Shown here: piece after piece, positions 22,239-31,507 of the stretch
Position numbering within the stretch: the stretch's first letter is position 1
How the letters are laid out: the number at the start of each line of letters is the position of its first letter
Source: a virus
Strand: one strand, 5' to 3'
Virus record (IMG/VR): IMGVR_UViG_3300046660_000162
Coordinates: 1-31,507 of that record
Length of the DNA stretch: 31,507 bases
Translations under genes and position numbers: made by a program
The notes under the pieces: generated by a model
Seen by the model: only the letters and a program-made list of their open reading frames with translations
Databases searched by the model: none
What the model was told of the DNA's origin: nothing

Positions 22239-22262
22239 GGGGAGGGGCTTCGGCCTCTCCCC
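22239..22262 (+). other. Strong hairpin with TTCG tetraloop after the capsid gene
   Basis: GGGGAGGGGC (22239-22248) pairs with GCCTCTCCCC (22253-22262), with one G-T pair, around the loop TTCG closed by C-G, an extra-stable tetraloop. No T-run follows, so it is not a classical terminator. It probably stabilises or limits the capsid message relative to downstream genes. Confidence 0.75.
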
Positions 22263-22278
22263 ACTTACGGAGAGACAC

Positions 22279-22578
22279 ATGGAACGCCACCTCGTAGCCG
22301 TCGATAACAGGACCATGATTGACTATGCCGTTGTCGAGACGAGCAAGCTCAAGCAGCTGGCCGATGCGTGCCGTGAGCAGCGTGAGGCGGGATAGACGGG
22401 CGACGAGGACATCAAGGTGCTGGCCCATGTGGACGCATGGATCTGCGAAGACTGGTGCAACCGGAAGGGCGTGCTGTGGCGTGACTTCATGCGTGACCCG
22501 CAGGTTCAGGCCGATTTCCTCAATGACCCGGCAAATGCGCCGTTTCGTGTCTATCAGGGCCGGATTGGTGCTAAATGA
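22279..22578 (+). CDS. Hypothetical structural-region protein (99 aa), one in-frame TAG
   Basis: ATG 22279 follows a GGAGAG ribosome site. The frame MERHLVAVDNRTMIDYAVVE runs through TAG 22393-22395 (codon 39, after REAG) and ends in TGA overlapping the next start. It is charged and helical with a Trp/Cys-rich middle part (WICEDWCNRKGV). No family is recognised; it lies between capsid and adaptor genes. Confidence 0.7.
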
Positions 22579-23177
22579 TTAACGACTACAGCAGCCTTCA
22601 GTAGGCCGTCACCAACTGGCTTGCCCGTGCCGACCTGGCTCCGCGCATCCCCGATTTCATCATGCTGGCCGAGACGCGGATCAATCGCGACCTCCGCACG
22701 GCACCGCAACAGACTGCACTGAGCGGGACGACGGTCAATTCGGCGATCACCCTGCCGTCTGACTTCCGCCAGATGCAGGCATTCATCATCAACTACGGTG
22801 GGTATGAGCGTGAGCTTGATCCCGTTCCGCCGTAGCAGTCGCTTAACGGCGACAACCGTGTGTGCCCGACCGGGTACTACATCACCAACAACACGCTGAA
22901 TGTCATCGGCAGCGATGACTACAGCTATCGCATGGTGTATTTCGCTGGCGTCCCTAGCCTGACGAGCGACGCGCCGCAGAACTGGCTTATTCAGGACGAT
23001 CCGAGCCTATACCTCTACGCGACGCTCTTGGAGGCTTCTGTGTATATGCGTGACGACTCTCGCACGCAGCTGTTTGGGACGGGCTACCAGACGGCTCTGG
23101 CTGGCTTGCAGAAGCAGGACGACTATGTCCGCTACTCGCCGTCGCCCCGGCAGCGCACGGATATCCAGACGCCGTGA
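22575..23177 (+). CDS. Head-tail adaptor protein, SU10-adaptor-like, two in-frame TAGs
   Basis: The 200-residue product starts MINDYSSLQ-TAG-AVTNW and continues ARIN-type helix AETRINRDLRTAP, then LPSDFRQMQAFIINYGG, a common pattern of podovirus adaptor proteins that bind under the portal. TAGs are at 22602-22604 (codon 10) and 22833-22835 (codon 87, PVPP-TAG-QSL). Relatives carry Gln or a similar polar residue in these segments. It ends in TGA, overlapping the next GTG start. Confidence 0.8.
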
Positions 23178-24631
23178 GTGCGACCCAGCTAGTAGGCTTC
23201 AGTCCGGACCTCGACCCGACGACTCCTGGCGTCATCGTGGACTGCGACAACATTATCCCGACGACCAAGGGGTTCTCATCGGGTAACAGCCTCGTGGACG
23301 CTGGTCTGGCCGCGCTGGACAGTGCGTGCAAGGGCGCCTACGTCGGTACGTTGCTGGACGGCACCAAGCGCATCGTGGCTGGCACCAACGCCAAGCTGTG
23401 GGATATCTCTGGCGGCGTGTGGACGGACCGTAGTCAGGCAGGCGGATACACGGGACTCGCTCCGTGGCGATTCACCATGTTCGGCAGCAACATCCTGGCG
23501 GCTAACCGAGCCCAGAAGATCCAGTAGGCCGCACCCGGTGCCAGCTTCGCCGATATCCCCACGGCTCCGGCGGCGTCGATCATCTGCTCAGCGGCTAACT
23601 TCGTTCTTGCCTTCAACTTCTCCGACCTGAGCGGCAGCTTCGGCGACCAGCCTGACGGTTGGTGGTGCTCCAACCTGTTCGACCAGACCGCATGGACGCC
23701 CGCCATCGGCTCTCAGGCGGCCAATGCGCGCCTCGTGGACACTCCTGGCAAGATCACTGCGGCCCGCGAGTTCGGCAATGATGTGATCGCGTACAAGGAG
23801 AAATCCATGTATCGCGGGCAGTACATCGGGCCTCCGCTGATCTGGTCGTGGCAGCGCATTCCCGGTGAGATTGGATGCTCCGGCCAAGAGGCCGTGGTGG
23901 TCATCGGCGCATCCCACTTCTTCGTGGGACCTTCCGACTTCTTCGTCTATGACGGCACGGTGCCCCGGTCGATTGGCGCTCCGGTTCGCGAGTGGTTCTT
24001 CACCAACCTCAACGGATCGCAGCGGGGCAACATCAAGGGCGGTGCTGACCTGACCCGCGACCTCGTCTACTGGTACTTCCCGAGCACAGCCAGTACGGGC
24101 ATCTGCGATATCTGTGTGGTCTACAATATCCGCACGAATCAGTGGGGCAAGTTCGCCCGCCAGATCGAGGCAGTCATCCAGTATTCGTCCGGCAACGTCA
24201 CCTACGACGGTCTGGGCACGCTCTACAGTACCTACGACAACCTGCCCAACATCGCCTACGATTCGTCGTTCTGGATTGCCGACAATACGGTGCCCGGCAT
24301 CATCTCGACGGACCACAAGCTCTACAGCCTGACGGGCGTGCCGGGCGCCTCGTACCTGATTACGGGTGATCTGGGCGACGAGACAAACTACGCGCTACTT
24401 CGACGCATGACGCCGCGCTACCGGACCTCGCCCACAACGCAGTCCACGGGTACGAACTTCTACCGTTACGACCTGGGGGCCGCTCCGGTACAGGATGCCA
24501 CCATCGCCGCCTCTAACGGCCGTTTCGACTTCCATCGTGACGCCCGATGGCACCGTGTCCGTATGGACTGGACAGGAACGATGATCATTAACGGCTACAC
24601 GCCCGATATTCTGGCGACGACACCCGAATGA
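23174..24631 (+). CDS. Tail hub/stopper-type protein (485 aa), one in-frame TAG
   Basis: The frame opens at GTG 23174 (MSATQLVGFSPDLDPTTPGV) and reads through TAG 23525-23527 (codon 118, AQKIQ-TAG-AAPG) to TGA 24631. The middle shows propeller-like repeats with Gly/Trp/Tyr motifs (KEKSMYRGQYIGPPLIWSWQ, VVYNIRTNQWGKFARQIEAV). This kind of protein follows the adaptor in many podovirus-like phages and forms the tail tube or stopper. The exact family name is uncertain. Confidence 0.75.
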
Positions 24632-24933
24632 AGCTCCAGACAAACCCGTCACTGCCGCAGGATCTGCAACAGCAGGTATTGCGACTCACCGACCTCCTTC
24701 AACAGGCCGCCACATAGGTCAACCTGCTCACCGAGGGTCGTGCCGCTGCGGTATATAACGCCCGGGCGGCGATACCGAACCAGGGGCAAAATGCAGTGGG
24801 TGACTTCGTCCTGAACTCGGCCCCGGCTGAGCTGGGAACGGCTGGGTCGAAGTACCTCGTCCATGGATGGCGTTGCACCGTCGCCGGCACTCCCGGTACG
24901 TGGCTCCCCGTCCGCACACTGACAGGCAACTAA
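24628..24933 (+). CDS. Small structural protein (101 aa), one in-frame TAG
   Basis: ATG 24628 overlaps the previous stop. A Gln/Leu-rich helix (MKLQTNPSLPQDLQQQVLRL, with TAG at 24715-24717, codon 30, inside it) precedes a compact C-terminal part GDFVLNSAPAELGTAGSKYL and a HGWRCTVAGTPGTWLPVR motif that is common in small phage virion proteins. It ends in TAA. The location between tail and ejection genes supports a virion role. Confidence 0.7.
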
Positions 24934-24936
24934 TAC

Positions 24937-25374
24937 ATGTTTCCAGCTATCTCAGGCGTTACTGGCGACGGTCAAATGGTCTACGGGCTTGTGACAGACG
25001 TCAGGCAAATATGGCCCATCGTCAAGGGCGGCGTTGAGCAGATCATCTAGACCAACAACGAGCCATTTCTGGTCGAAGACGTCTATACCTCAATCATCGA
25101 GGGCAGGGCGGCGATGTACATCGTCCACACCAAGGAAGGAAAGTATGCGGGCTTCTCCGTTCTGACTCCGCATCAGTTTCCGTACACAAAGTAGCCAGAC
25201 CTGAATCTCTGGCTAGGCTACACGACCGAGCCGACGACGGGTCATTACGGCATAGAGATATCCAAAGTCGTGCAGCAGTCCGCAGGATTCCAGCGGCTCG
25301 TGTTTGCGACCCCCTAGGACGGATGGCCCGAGCGCTACGCCTAGAAGATACACACTTGGTACGAGGTTAATTGA
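24937..25374 (+). CDS. GNAT-like/internal virion-type protein with four in-frame TAGs (145 aa)
   Basis: The frame ATG 24937 to TGA 25374 is interrupted by TAG at 25048, 25192, 25315 and 25342 (codons 38, 86, 127 and 136), so no piece longer than about 47 residues is open under the standard code. Read with Gln it gives a coherent protein: VRQIWPIVKGGVEQI, a beta stretch RAAMYIVHTKEGKYAGFSVL, LWLGYTT and a C-terminal KIHTWYEVN. This resembles small acyltransferase-fold (GNAT-like) phage proteins near ejection genes. The activity is unproven. It has one of the highest TAG densities in the window. Confidence 0.75.
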
Positions 25375-25375
25375 G

Positions 25376-26365
25376 ATGGGTGGTAGCAGCGCACCGAAGA
25401 ACACGACAACGACCACGCAGACGGAGCTTCCGGCGTGGCTCACCCAGGACTATACGTAGTTCATCAATCAGACTCAGGCGCAGAACGCACTGCCCTACCA
25501 GTCCTACAATGGACAATTGAACGCGGGCCTATCAACCGGGCAGAATGATGCCTATCAGATCGCCGGGGCTGGTGCTCGTGGCAATCAGCAGGGCCAGATC
25601 GCCCAGACGAATGCCCTTAACGGCATCATGCAGGGAAGTCAGAACGTAAACGCCCAGACTAGCCCGTATCTAGGCCAGAACTCGTATCTTGACGGGGTCG
25701 TCAACGACTCCAACCGCGATATCACCAACTCGTATCTTCAGGGTGCAGGTGTCCAACTTCCGACGCAGTTCGCCCAAGGCGGTGCGTTCGGTGGTTCGGC
25801 CATGCAGCAGGCAGCTACGGCCAGCCAGCAATAGCTCGCCCAGAGCCTCGCAACGAACACCGACAACCTGCGGTATCAGGACTACAACGATCAGGCCAAT
25901 CGCTGGCAGCAGGGCTTCCAGAACCAACTGGCGGCATCGCAGAACAACACCCAGAACATCCTAGGCGCATCGAATTCGATCAACGGCGCGAACGCGTTGC
26001 AGGCCCAGTACAACGGTCAGCTTGCCGGGCTCGGACAGGTACAGCAGGACTACAGCCAGGGCAACATCAATCAGGCATACAACGACTGGTATCAGCAGAA
26101 CTACGGCTACGGTCAGCAGCAGCTTGCGAACTACGGCAACGCGCTCAACTCGATTTCTGGCAACTTCACCAGTTCCGCAACCTCCGGACTGAATCCCGCC
26201 TACAAGCCACGCACTGCGGCTGGCGGCGTGGCTTCTGGTGCGGCTGGTGCCGCTGCCGGTAGCGCCATCGGCGGCATGATTGCTGGCGGCGAAGCTGGTT
26301 CAACTGCCGGCCCGTGGGGCGCTGCTATTGGCGCTGCTGCGGGTATTGCTTCCTATTACCTCTAA
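25376..26365 (+). CDS. Gln/Asn-rich ejection or internal virion protein (329 aa), two in-frame TAGs
   Basis: ATG 25376 to TAA 26365, with TAG at 25457-25459 (codon 28) and 25832-25834 (codon 153, in ASQQ-TAG-LAQS). The protein is rich in Gln, Asn, Gly and Ala and ends with a glycine-zipper-like hydrophobic tail (GAAAGSAIGGMIAGGEAG, then AAIGAAAGIASYYL). Such tails are typical of podovirus ejection proteins that enter the host membrane. The second TAG lies in a row of glutamines. Confidence 0.8.
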
Positions 26366-26374
26366 GGGCACACC

Positions 26375-26776
26375 ATGGCATTCAACTTTCTATCCGGTCA
26401 GGTCCCCCAGCAGCAGGGCATGGGAAGCTACAACCCGCAGGCCATGCAGTCATATGCCCCGGCATGGAATACCGGCCAGCCGTAGGGTATGGACTACTCG
26501 CAAGTCCTCGGCGGCGGTCAAGCGTCACCCGCGACCCAGGGCCTCGACTTCTCAAAAATCGGCCAGTGGGCAACGTAGATGGCTGGTCAGCAGGGACAAA
26601 ACGGGCTAGCTGCGGCATCTTCGATGGGGCCGACCCAGCCGACCCAGGGAACCATGCCGACCATGAGTCCGCTACAGGCTCGTATGGCTCAGCGTGCGCT
26701 CGGTCAGGTGCAGCAGGGGGCATCGGGTTACATCGGCGGTAACACTCGCTCGGGTCTTCTCGGGAGCATGAGATAA
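26375..26776 (+). CDS. Small Gln-rich virion protein (133 aa), two in-frame TAGs
   Basis: ATG 26375 to TAA, with TAG at 26483-26485 (codon 37, TGQP-TAG-GMDY) and 26576-26578 (codon 68, QWAT-TAG-MAGQQ). The protein is rich in Gln, Gly, Met and Pro and is probably disordered at the N-terminus; the C-terminus is helical (LQARMAQRALGQVQQGA). Its place among ejection-protein genes suggests a virion component. The TAA overlaps the next ATG. Confidence 0.75.
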
Positions 26777-28179
26777 TGGCATGGCAGGACATTTTTGCAG
26801 GTCAGCAGCCCGGCCTTAGCGAGGACGACAGGAAGTAGCTCGCGAATAGCGGTCTTCTACAGGCTGGCTTGTAGGCGCTATCGGCTAACTCTCAGCCTGG
26901 CGTAACGCCCATTCAGGCACTTTCCGGTGGTCTCCTCGGCGGCATCCAGTCAGCCCAGCAGGGCGGTCAGCAGCTTGTGCAGGATCGCTACAAGCAGCAG
27001 CAAATGCAGTTCCAGCAGTCCTAGATGGCGGATCAGTAGGCGCAGCAGCAGCGTCGCCAGCAGATCCAAGACCTCGCCCTGAAGTTCGCTAAGCCTGATG
27101 GAACGTTCGATATGCCGGGTTATCAGACTGCGCTCATGCAGTTGGATCCCGAGGCCGCTCTTGACCTGCACAAGAACGAGCTTCAGACGCAGGCCCAACA
27201 GTTGGCTATCCAGAAGGGCCAGCGTGACCTTAGTGTCGCTCCGACTCGTGAACTCGACGTTGGAAACAACAAGGTCACGCAGGAGTTGCAACCGGACGGT
27301 ACGTGGAAGCAGCTTGCATCGGCCGGTCGATTTGCGCCTCAGCAGTCGGCATCGTCCGCACTGGCCCAGCAGGTCCAGTTGCTCAAACAGTACGGTGCGA
27401 CGGATGACGACATCAAGCAGAAGCTTGGCATCGGTGGTGGTCTGACGAATACTCCGACCTACAACCCGAATGGTCCGACGGGTGATGACTTCCTGAAGAC
27501 ACTCCCGCCAAACGATCAGCCTATCGTCAAGGCTGTTCTTGACGGTCGCTACCCGATCCCCACCGGCAAGGCGGCAACGTCTCCGGAGTGGCAACGTGTC
27601 GTGCAGTTGGCGACGCAGGCCGATCCGACGTTCGACGCTGGTAACTACCCGGCCCGTGCGGCGGCTCGCAAGGACTTCACTTCCGGCCCAACGTCCAAGA
27701 CGATCACCGGCCTGAACACGCTGGCTCACCACATCAACACGCTGAATTCGTCGATTGACGGTCTGGATAACGGGAAATATCCAAGGATCAACGCGATTGG
27801 TAATGCGTTCCAGAGTGGTACGGGTGACCCGCGCGTCAACAAGTTCCAGGTTGCGGCTAATGCGGTGGCTGATGAAGCGGCCAAGGTGTTCGCGGGATCT
27901 GGCTCGGCACTGGCTGACCGCGAGAAGCTGGCGAGCATGTTCGATCCTAGTATGTCGCCGGCCCAGTTGAAGGCGGCAACGGCTCAGCTTTCACAGTTGG
28001 TCGAAGGCAAGCTCGGCGGACTCTAGAACCAGCTTGACCAGGGTATGGGTCTCGGCTCACGAAATATCCAGGTTGTCAGCCCCGAGGCTCGGCAGTTGTT
28101 CGACTCTCAGTCTGGCGGCACCCAGTAGCCTAACGCCCAACCAGCAAATGGCGGCTGGTCCGTAAAGAAGGTGAACTAA
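26776..28179 (+). CDS. Ejection-type internal virion protein (467 aa), six in-frame TAGs
   Basis: The frame ATG 26776 to TAA 28179 is interrupted by TAG at 26836, 26872, 27022, 27037, 28024 and 28126 (codons 21, 33, 83, 88, 417 and 451). Several are next to CAG-rich runs, for example FQQS-TAG-MADQ-TAG-AQQQ. The N-terminal region is Gln-rich and helical; the middle contains PNDQPIVKAVLDGRYPIPTG and ALADREKLASMFDPSMSPAQ, a pattern frequent in podovirus ejection/internal proteins. Four TAGs in the first 90 codons would block almost any product until suppression works. Confidence 0.85.
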
Positions 28180-30413
28180 TGCCGGTCTATCACGTCACCG
28201 GACCCGATGGCAGCACCTATGAGGTTAATGCTCCCGATGGAGCGACCGAATAGGATGCTATTGCCTACGCGCAGGCCAACCTCGCCCCGAAGAACGCACA
28301 GCAGACCCCGGCACAGCCGACCCCGCAGCCGTCACTACTGGACCGTGCGGGCGATGCCCTGTCGCAGGGCTACAAGGACGTAAACGACTTCGGCAACAAC
28401 CTGGGCGATTCGTTCGCTCATCACGTTGCTAGCGTGCCGGTCGGCATCGCCTAGCTTGGTATGCACCTTGCCAAGGGTGCCGGCGACCTCGTTGCACCAT
28501 CCCAGCCGACGATGTCCGGACTCATCACCGGCAAGCAGGATGGAAACTGGCTCGACCAGAAGACTGCCGCCTACGACAAGTGGGTGCAGGATCGCGAGCA
28601 GGCGTATCAGGGATCGGTCCCAGACTCCACAGGAAGCTATGCAGGCGCCACGCTTGGCGAGGTACTACCGTGGGCTACGGGTCTTGGCGAGGCGCGCGCC
28701 TTGGGCCTCATTCCGACCGCTACGAAGCTTGGCGGAAAACTCGGCCTGTTGGGCGCTGAAGGTGCGGCCATGGGTGCTACCCAGCCTGTCACGGATGGCG
28801 GACAGAATTACGCCACTGACAAGGCCAAGTAGGTCGCCGTAGGTGCCGCTACGGGTCCGCTCTTGTACGGGCTGGGCGCGGCAGCAGGCGCCACGAAGCG
28901 CGGCGTCGGTAACGTCATCGAGCACATTACCCAGCCGCAATCGATCGCTGACGCCAACATCGCCAAGCTTTACGGCAACACGCCCGATGTCGTGGCGAAG
29001 CTTCAGGGTGCCGACCAGCTTGTTCCAGGCGAAATGCCCTCGGCCGCTCAGGTCTTGCAGACCCCGGAAGCCGTGTAGGCGGAACGGATGCTGCGGAATA
29101 ACCCGTCGTCGGGTCCGGCTTTCGTCGCGCAGGACAACGCCAACAATTAGGCCCGCATGGGTCTTTTGCAGAACATCGCGGGGACAGATGACGATCTAGC
29201 TGCGGCGGTCCAGGCGCGTCGTGACGCCACGTCCCCGTTCTTCAAGGACTACCTGTCGCCCAGTGACCCACAACAGCGCTACAAGACCGCACAGGGCCTT
29301 CTGGGCGATCTGAGTGGGCAGTACGCCCGTCCGGACTACGAGGCCCTTCAGCAGGCCAAGGGGATCGCCTCCAAGGTCGCTCGTGGCGTTATCGACGAGG
29401 GCACAGGTGCCGATCTGATGAATCAGATATCGGTCAAGTCCAACAAGGCACAAAAGGTGCTCGACTAGGCTATAACGGCGATCAACCAGAACATGGTCGA
29501 TCCGACCCGCATTGCCACCCAGCTTCAGGAATTGACGAAATCAGGCAATCCCACGGTAGCCAACGCAGCCAACCAGCACCTCGCCTTGCTGGCCCGGAAT
29601 GCGGACGAGACCGGCATGGTGCCTGCGCGTGCGCTGGACGACATGCGGTAGAATATCGGCAGTATGCTTTCCGCTAACGCTCCGAACGGTGTCGTTGGCT
29701 CACAAGAGGCTGCGCTATATGGACCCGTCTCCGCCAAGATTGTCTCTACTCTCGACCGAGCGATACCGGGGTATCGTAATAACCTGGCGACGTACGCCAA
29801 GCTTTCGCAGCCTATTAACGATATGCAGGCCGTACGTGGGCTACTTGACCCTAACGCTCCGGGTAGCGCTAACACTGCTGGCGATTCACAGCTTACAGCG
29901 GCTCGTGTAAAGCAAGCCCTGCGCTCGGACGACAAGGCCAACTACGGCGTAAGCGTCCAAGCTCGCAGCCAGCTTGAGGGTGTTCGTGACAGTCTCCAGC
30001 GTCGCAGTATTTCTGACGCCAAGGTGAGCGCTGCTGGGCCCGGGACTGCGGCTGATATGCAGGCTCAGGGGCTTCTTTCCTCGGCCATCTTCGGCAGCAA
30101 TCTAGGGAATAAGGGCGGGCCACTCGGACGTGCGGCAGGAGCCATCGGCGGCGGCCTTCTCGGCCTTTATGGGCACGGCCCTGCGGGAGCAGTCCTCGGC
30201 GCGGGTATTGGCGGTGGCATTACCGATGCCATCGGCGCAGTGAATAACCGAATCATCGCTAAGACCGGGCAGACGGCGGCTAGCTCTCAGGCATCCGCAG
30301 AAGCGATCCAGCGCTGGCTTGCTAAGCAGCCAAAGGCCCAGCGCGGCCTTCTTGAACAATACCTCTTTGGTCAGTCTGTCACCCAGCCCATGCTCAACAA
30401 GGGAAATCCATAA
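28179..30413 (+). CDS. Large ejection protein (744 aa), seven in-frame TAGs
   Basis: ATG 28179 to TAA 30413 is open only when TAG is decoded at 28251, 28452, 28830, 29076, 29148, 29466 and 29649 (codons 25, 92, 218, 300, 324, 430 and 491). The N-terminus MPVYHVTGPDGSTYEVNAPD followed by a DAIAYAQANLA helix is common in phage ejection proteins. The body is Ala/Gln/Gly-rich, with a hydrophobic glycine-rich stretch near the C-terminus (AAGAIGGGLLGLYGHGPAGA). It probably leaves the capsid with the DNA to form a channel. It has the largest number of TAGs of any gene here. Confidence 0.88.
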
Positions 30414-31456
30414 TGGCCGTTCCTGTAAAAATGTCGGATCTGTTCACGCTGACCGCGTCCAATAGCCCCTAGGGTTCGGATGCCATCGGCAACAGCCTCG
30501 ATGACTTCATCCGGGCCCTGTCAGCCATCGTCCGCTCGACGAATGCGCTGTCTTCGGCGTCCATTGCCGCTGCCTCCACCACCGACCTCGGCTCGTCCGA
30601 CGCGGAGTAGGTTGCTGTCACCGGCTCGGCGACGATTACTAGCTTCGGCACGACACCCTCTGGCATCAAGCGTGAGGTGATCTTCACAAGCTCCGGATCC
30701 GTGCTTACGAACTCGGCGTCCATCGTGCTGCCCAGTGGCGTCAATATTACAGTCCAGGCGGGAGACGTCTTCCAGTTTCGGAGCCTTGGCTCCGGTGCAT
30801 GGCGCATGTGTGCCCCCCGTACCCAGCTTGTAGTAGCGGATATCGCCGGTCTGGCTACGGCGATTGCGGGTTACCTTCCCTTGGCGGGCGGCTCGCTGAC
30901 CGGCGCACTGGGCGGAACCACCCTCAGTATGTCGTCTACGATCACGGGGGCAAGCTCGATTACTGGGAATTCCTTGGTTGCAGCGGGAGGCGGCATTACC
31001 TCGTCGATTGGTGCGGGCAGCGGACTTGTATTCGCCGACCGCACTTCGGGCAACAGCCACGCCCTGTTCGGTGCGGCAAACGTCATCTCGCTGTTCTCCA
31101 ACGCCGACACCACGAACAACACCTTGATCGCCATTAACGCGGTCAACGCCAACGTCACGTTTCAGGGTACGTGCACCGGCCCGAACTTCATCGCCACGTC
31201 TGACCGGAGCAAGAAGAAGAACGTTAAGAAGCGGGCTGCTAGGCAGGACATCGCTGACCGACTTGAGCTGGTCACCTTCAACTGGAAACAGGACAATCGT
31301 GCCGATATCGGCCTCATCGCCCAGTAGGTCCGTGACGTGGCCCCTGAGTACGTCTACACGGACGAATAGGGCGCTCTCGGCTTGGATAAGGGAATGCTGG
31401 CTCTAGAGGCTGTAATTGGCCTGGCGGCTCGCGTACGGGCACTGGAGGGCAAGTAA
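30413..31456 (+). CDS. Tail fibre/spike with C-terminal S74 chaperone domain, four in-frame TAGs
   Basis: The ATG overlaps the previous stop; the 347-residue product ends in TAA. The middle is Gly/Ser/Thr-rich (GGTTLSMSSTITGASSITGN), as in fibre shafts. The C-terminus from about residue 264 (SDRSKKKNVKK, then LELVTFNWKQDNRADIGLIA and the final ALEAVIGLAARVRALEGK) is an intramolecular chaperone of the endosialidase type (peptidase S74), which trimerises the fibre and cuts itself before the Ser of SDR. TAGs are at 30470, 30608, 31325 and 31367 (codons 20, 66, 305 and 319). The last two fall inside the chaperone domain (LIAQ-TAG-VRDV). Confidence 0.88.
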
Positions 31457-31507
31457 GTGACTCTCCCGGCAAGCGGTGCGATCAGCCTCCAGATGATCTA
31501 GGACGAG
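31457..31507 (+). CDS. Start of a virion-type protein, one in-frame TAG (partial)
   Basis: GTG 31457 directly follows the fibre stop and opens MTLPASGAISLQMI-TAG-DE before the window ends. This opening (LPxSGxISLxxI) is a well-known start of small phage structural proteins. TAG at 31499-31501 (codon 15) sits where relatives often have a polar residue such as Gln or Asn. Seventeen codons are visible. Confidence 0.65.

Noticed and set aside
21201-22316. 371-codon open frame on the minus strand
   Set aside because: Shadow of the capsid gene; its Arg/Val/Gly-rich composition is typical for antisense of GC-rich codons.
12619-31456. Late genes as a decayed prophage full of nonsense mutations
   Set aside because: All interruptions are TAG and none is TAA or TGA, frames are otherwise intact, overlaps are precise, and a CUA tRNA is present. 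Random decay would give all three stops and frameshifts.
12619-31507. TAG read as pyrrolysine or tryptophan
   Set aside because: No pyrrolysine genes are visible, the tRNA looks like tRNA-Gln, and TAGs cluster in Gln-rich tracts beside CAG.

Overview
The window is a large part of a temperate, tailed (probably short-tailed, podovirus-like) phage genome from a Gram-negative host. Temperate lifestyle is indicated by a CI-like repressor with an S24 domain facing a Cro-like gene across paired operators. A Gram-negative host is indicated by a nested Rz/Rz1 spanin pair, a signal-anchor-type endolysin and lipobox lipoproteins. The DNA is visibly GC-rich. No integrase or second attachment site is visible, and genes run off both ends.

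Layout. Positions 1-2201 (minus strand) hold a tightly overlapping operon of small early/accessory genes, driven by a candidate PL at 2254-2283. Positions 2403-3598 (minus) hold the repressor and, downstream of it, a Gln-rich lipoprotein likely to be expressed from the prophage. Positions 3645-9925 (plus) form the early right operon: Cro, two small proteins, a lambda-O-like replication protein carrying an array of repeats that looks like an internal origin, a DnaB-type helicase, a NinB-like protein, an HNH endonuclease, a YbcO-like nuclease and a chain of small overlapping genes. Positions 9926-10655 lack a convincing gene but are full of nested complementary stems, which I read as a large structured non-coding RNA. 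Positions 10656-12602 hold nucleotide- and phosphoester-related enzymes and an Ntn-hydrolase-like protein. Positions 12619-15013 are the lysis region. Position 15331 is a tRNA gene. From 15590 rightward come terminase, portal, scaffold, an SU10-type capsid, adaptor, tail, ejection proteins and a tail fibre.

The central observation is a change of genetic code inside the genome. From the holin (12619) onward, 21 genes contain 47 in-frame TAG codons. They are interrupted under the standard code but become single, family-length proteins that end in TAA or TGA if TAG is read as glutamine. The window encodes a tRNA with a CUA anticodon and tRNA-Gln-like features (U1, G73, weak first pair). No in-frame TAG is seen in the repressor, replication or other early genes, and the repressor gene itself stops with TAG. 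This fits late-gene-restricted amber recoding, in which lysis and virion proteins can be completed only once the phage suppressor tRNA is present. I treat the recoding itself as strongly supported and its regulatory role as inference.
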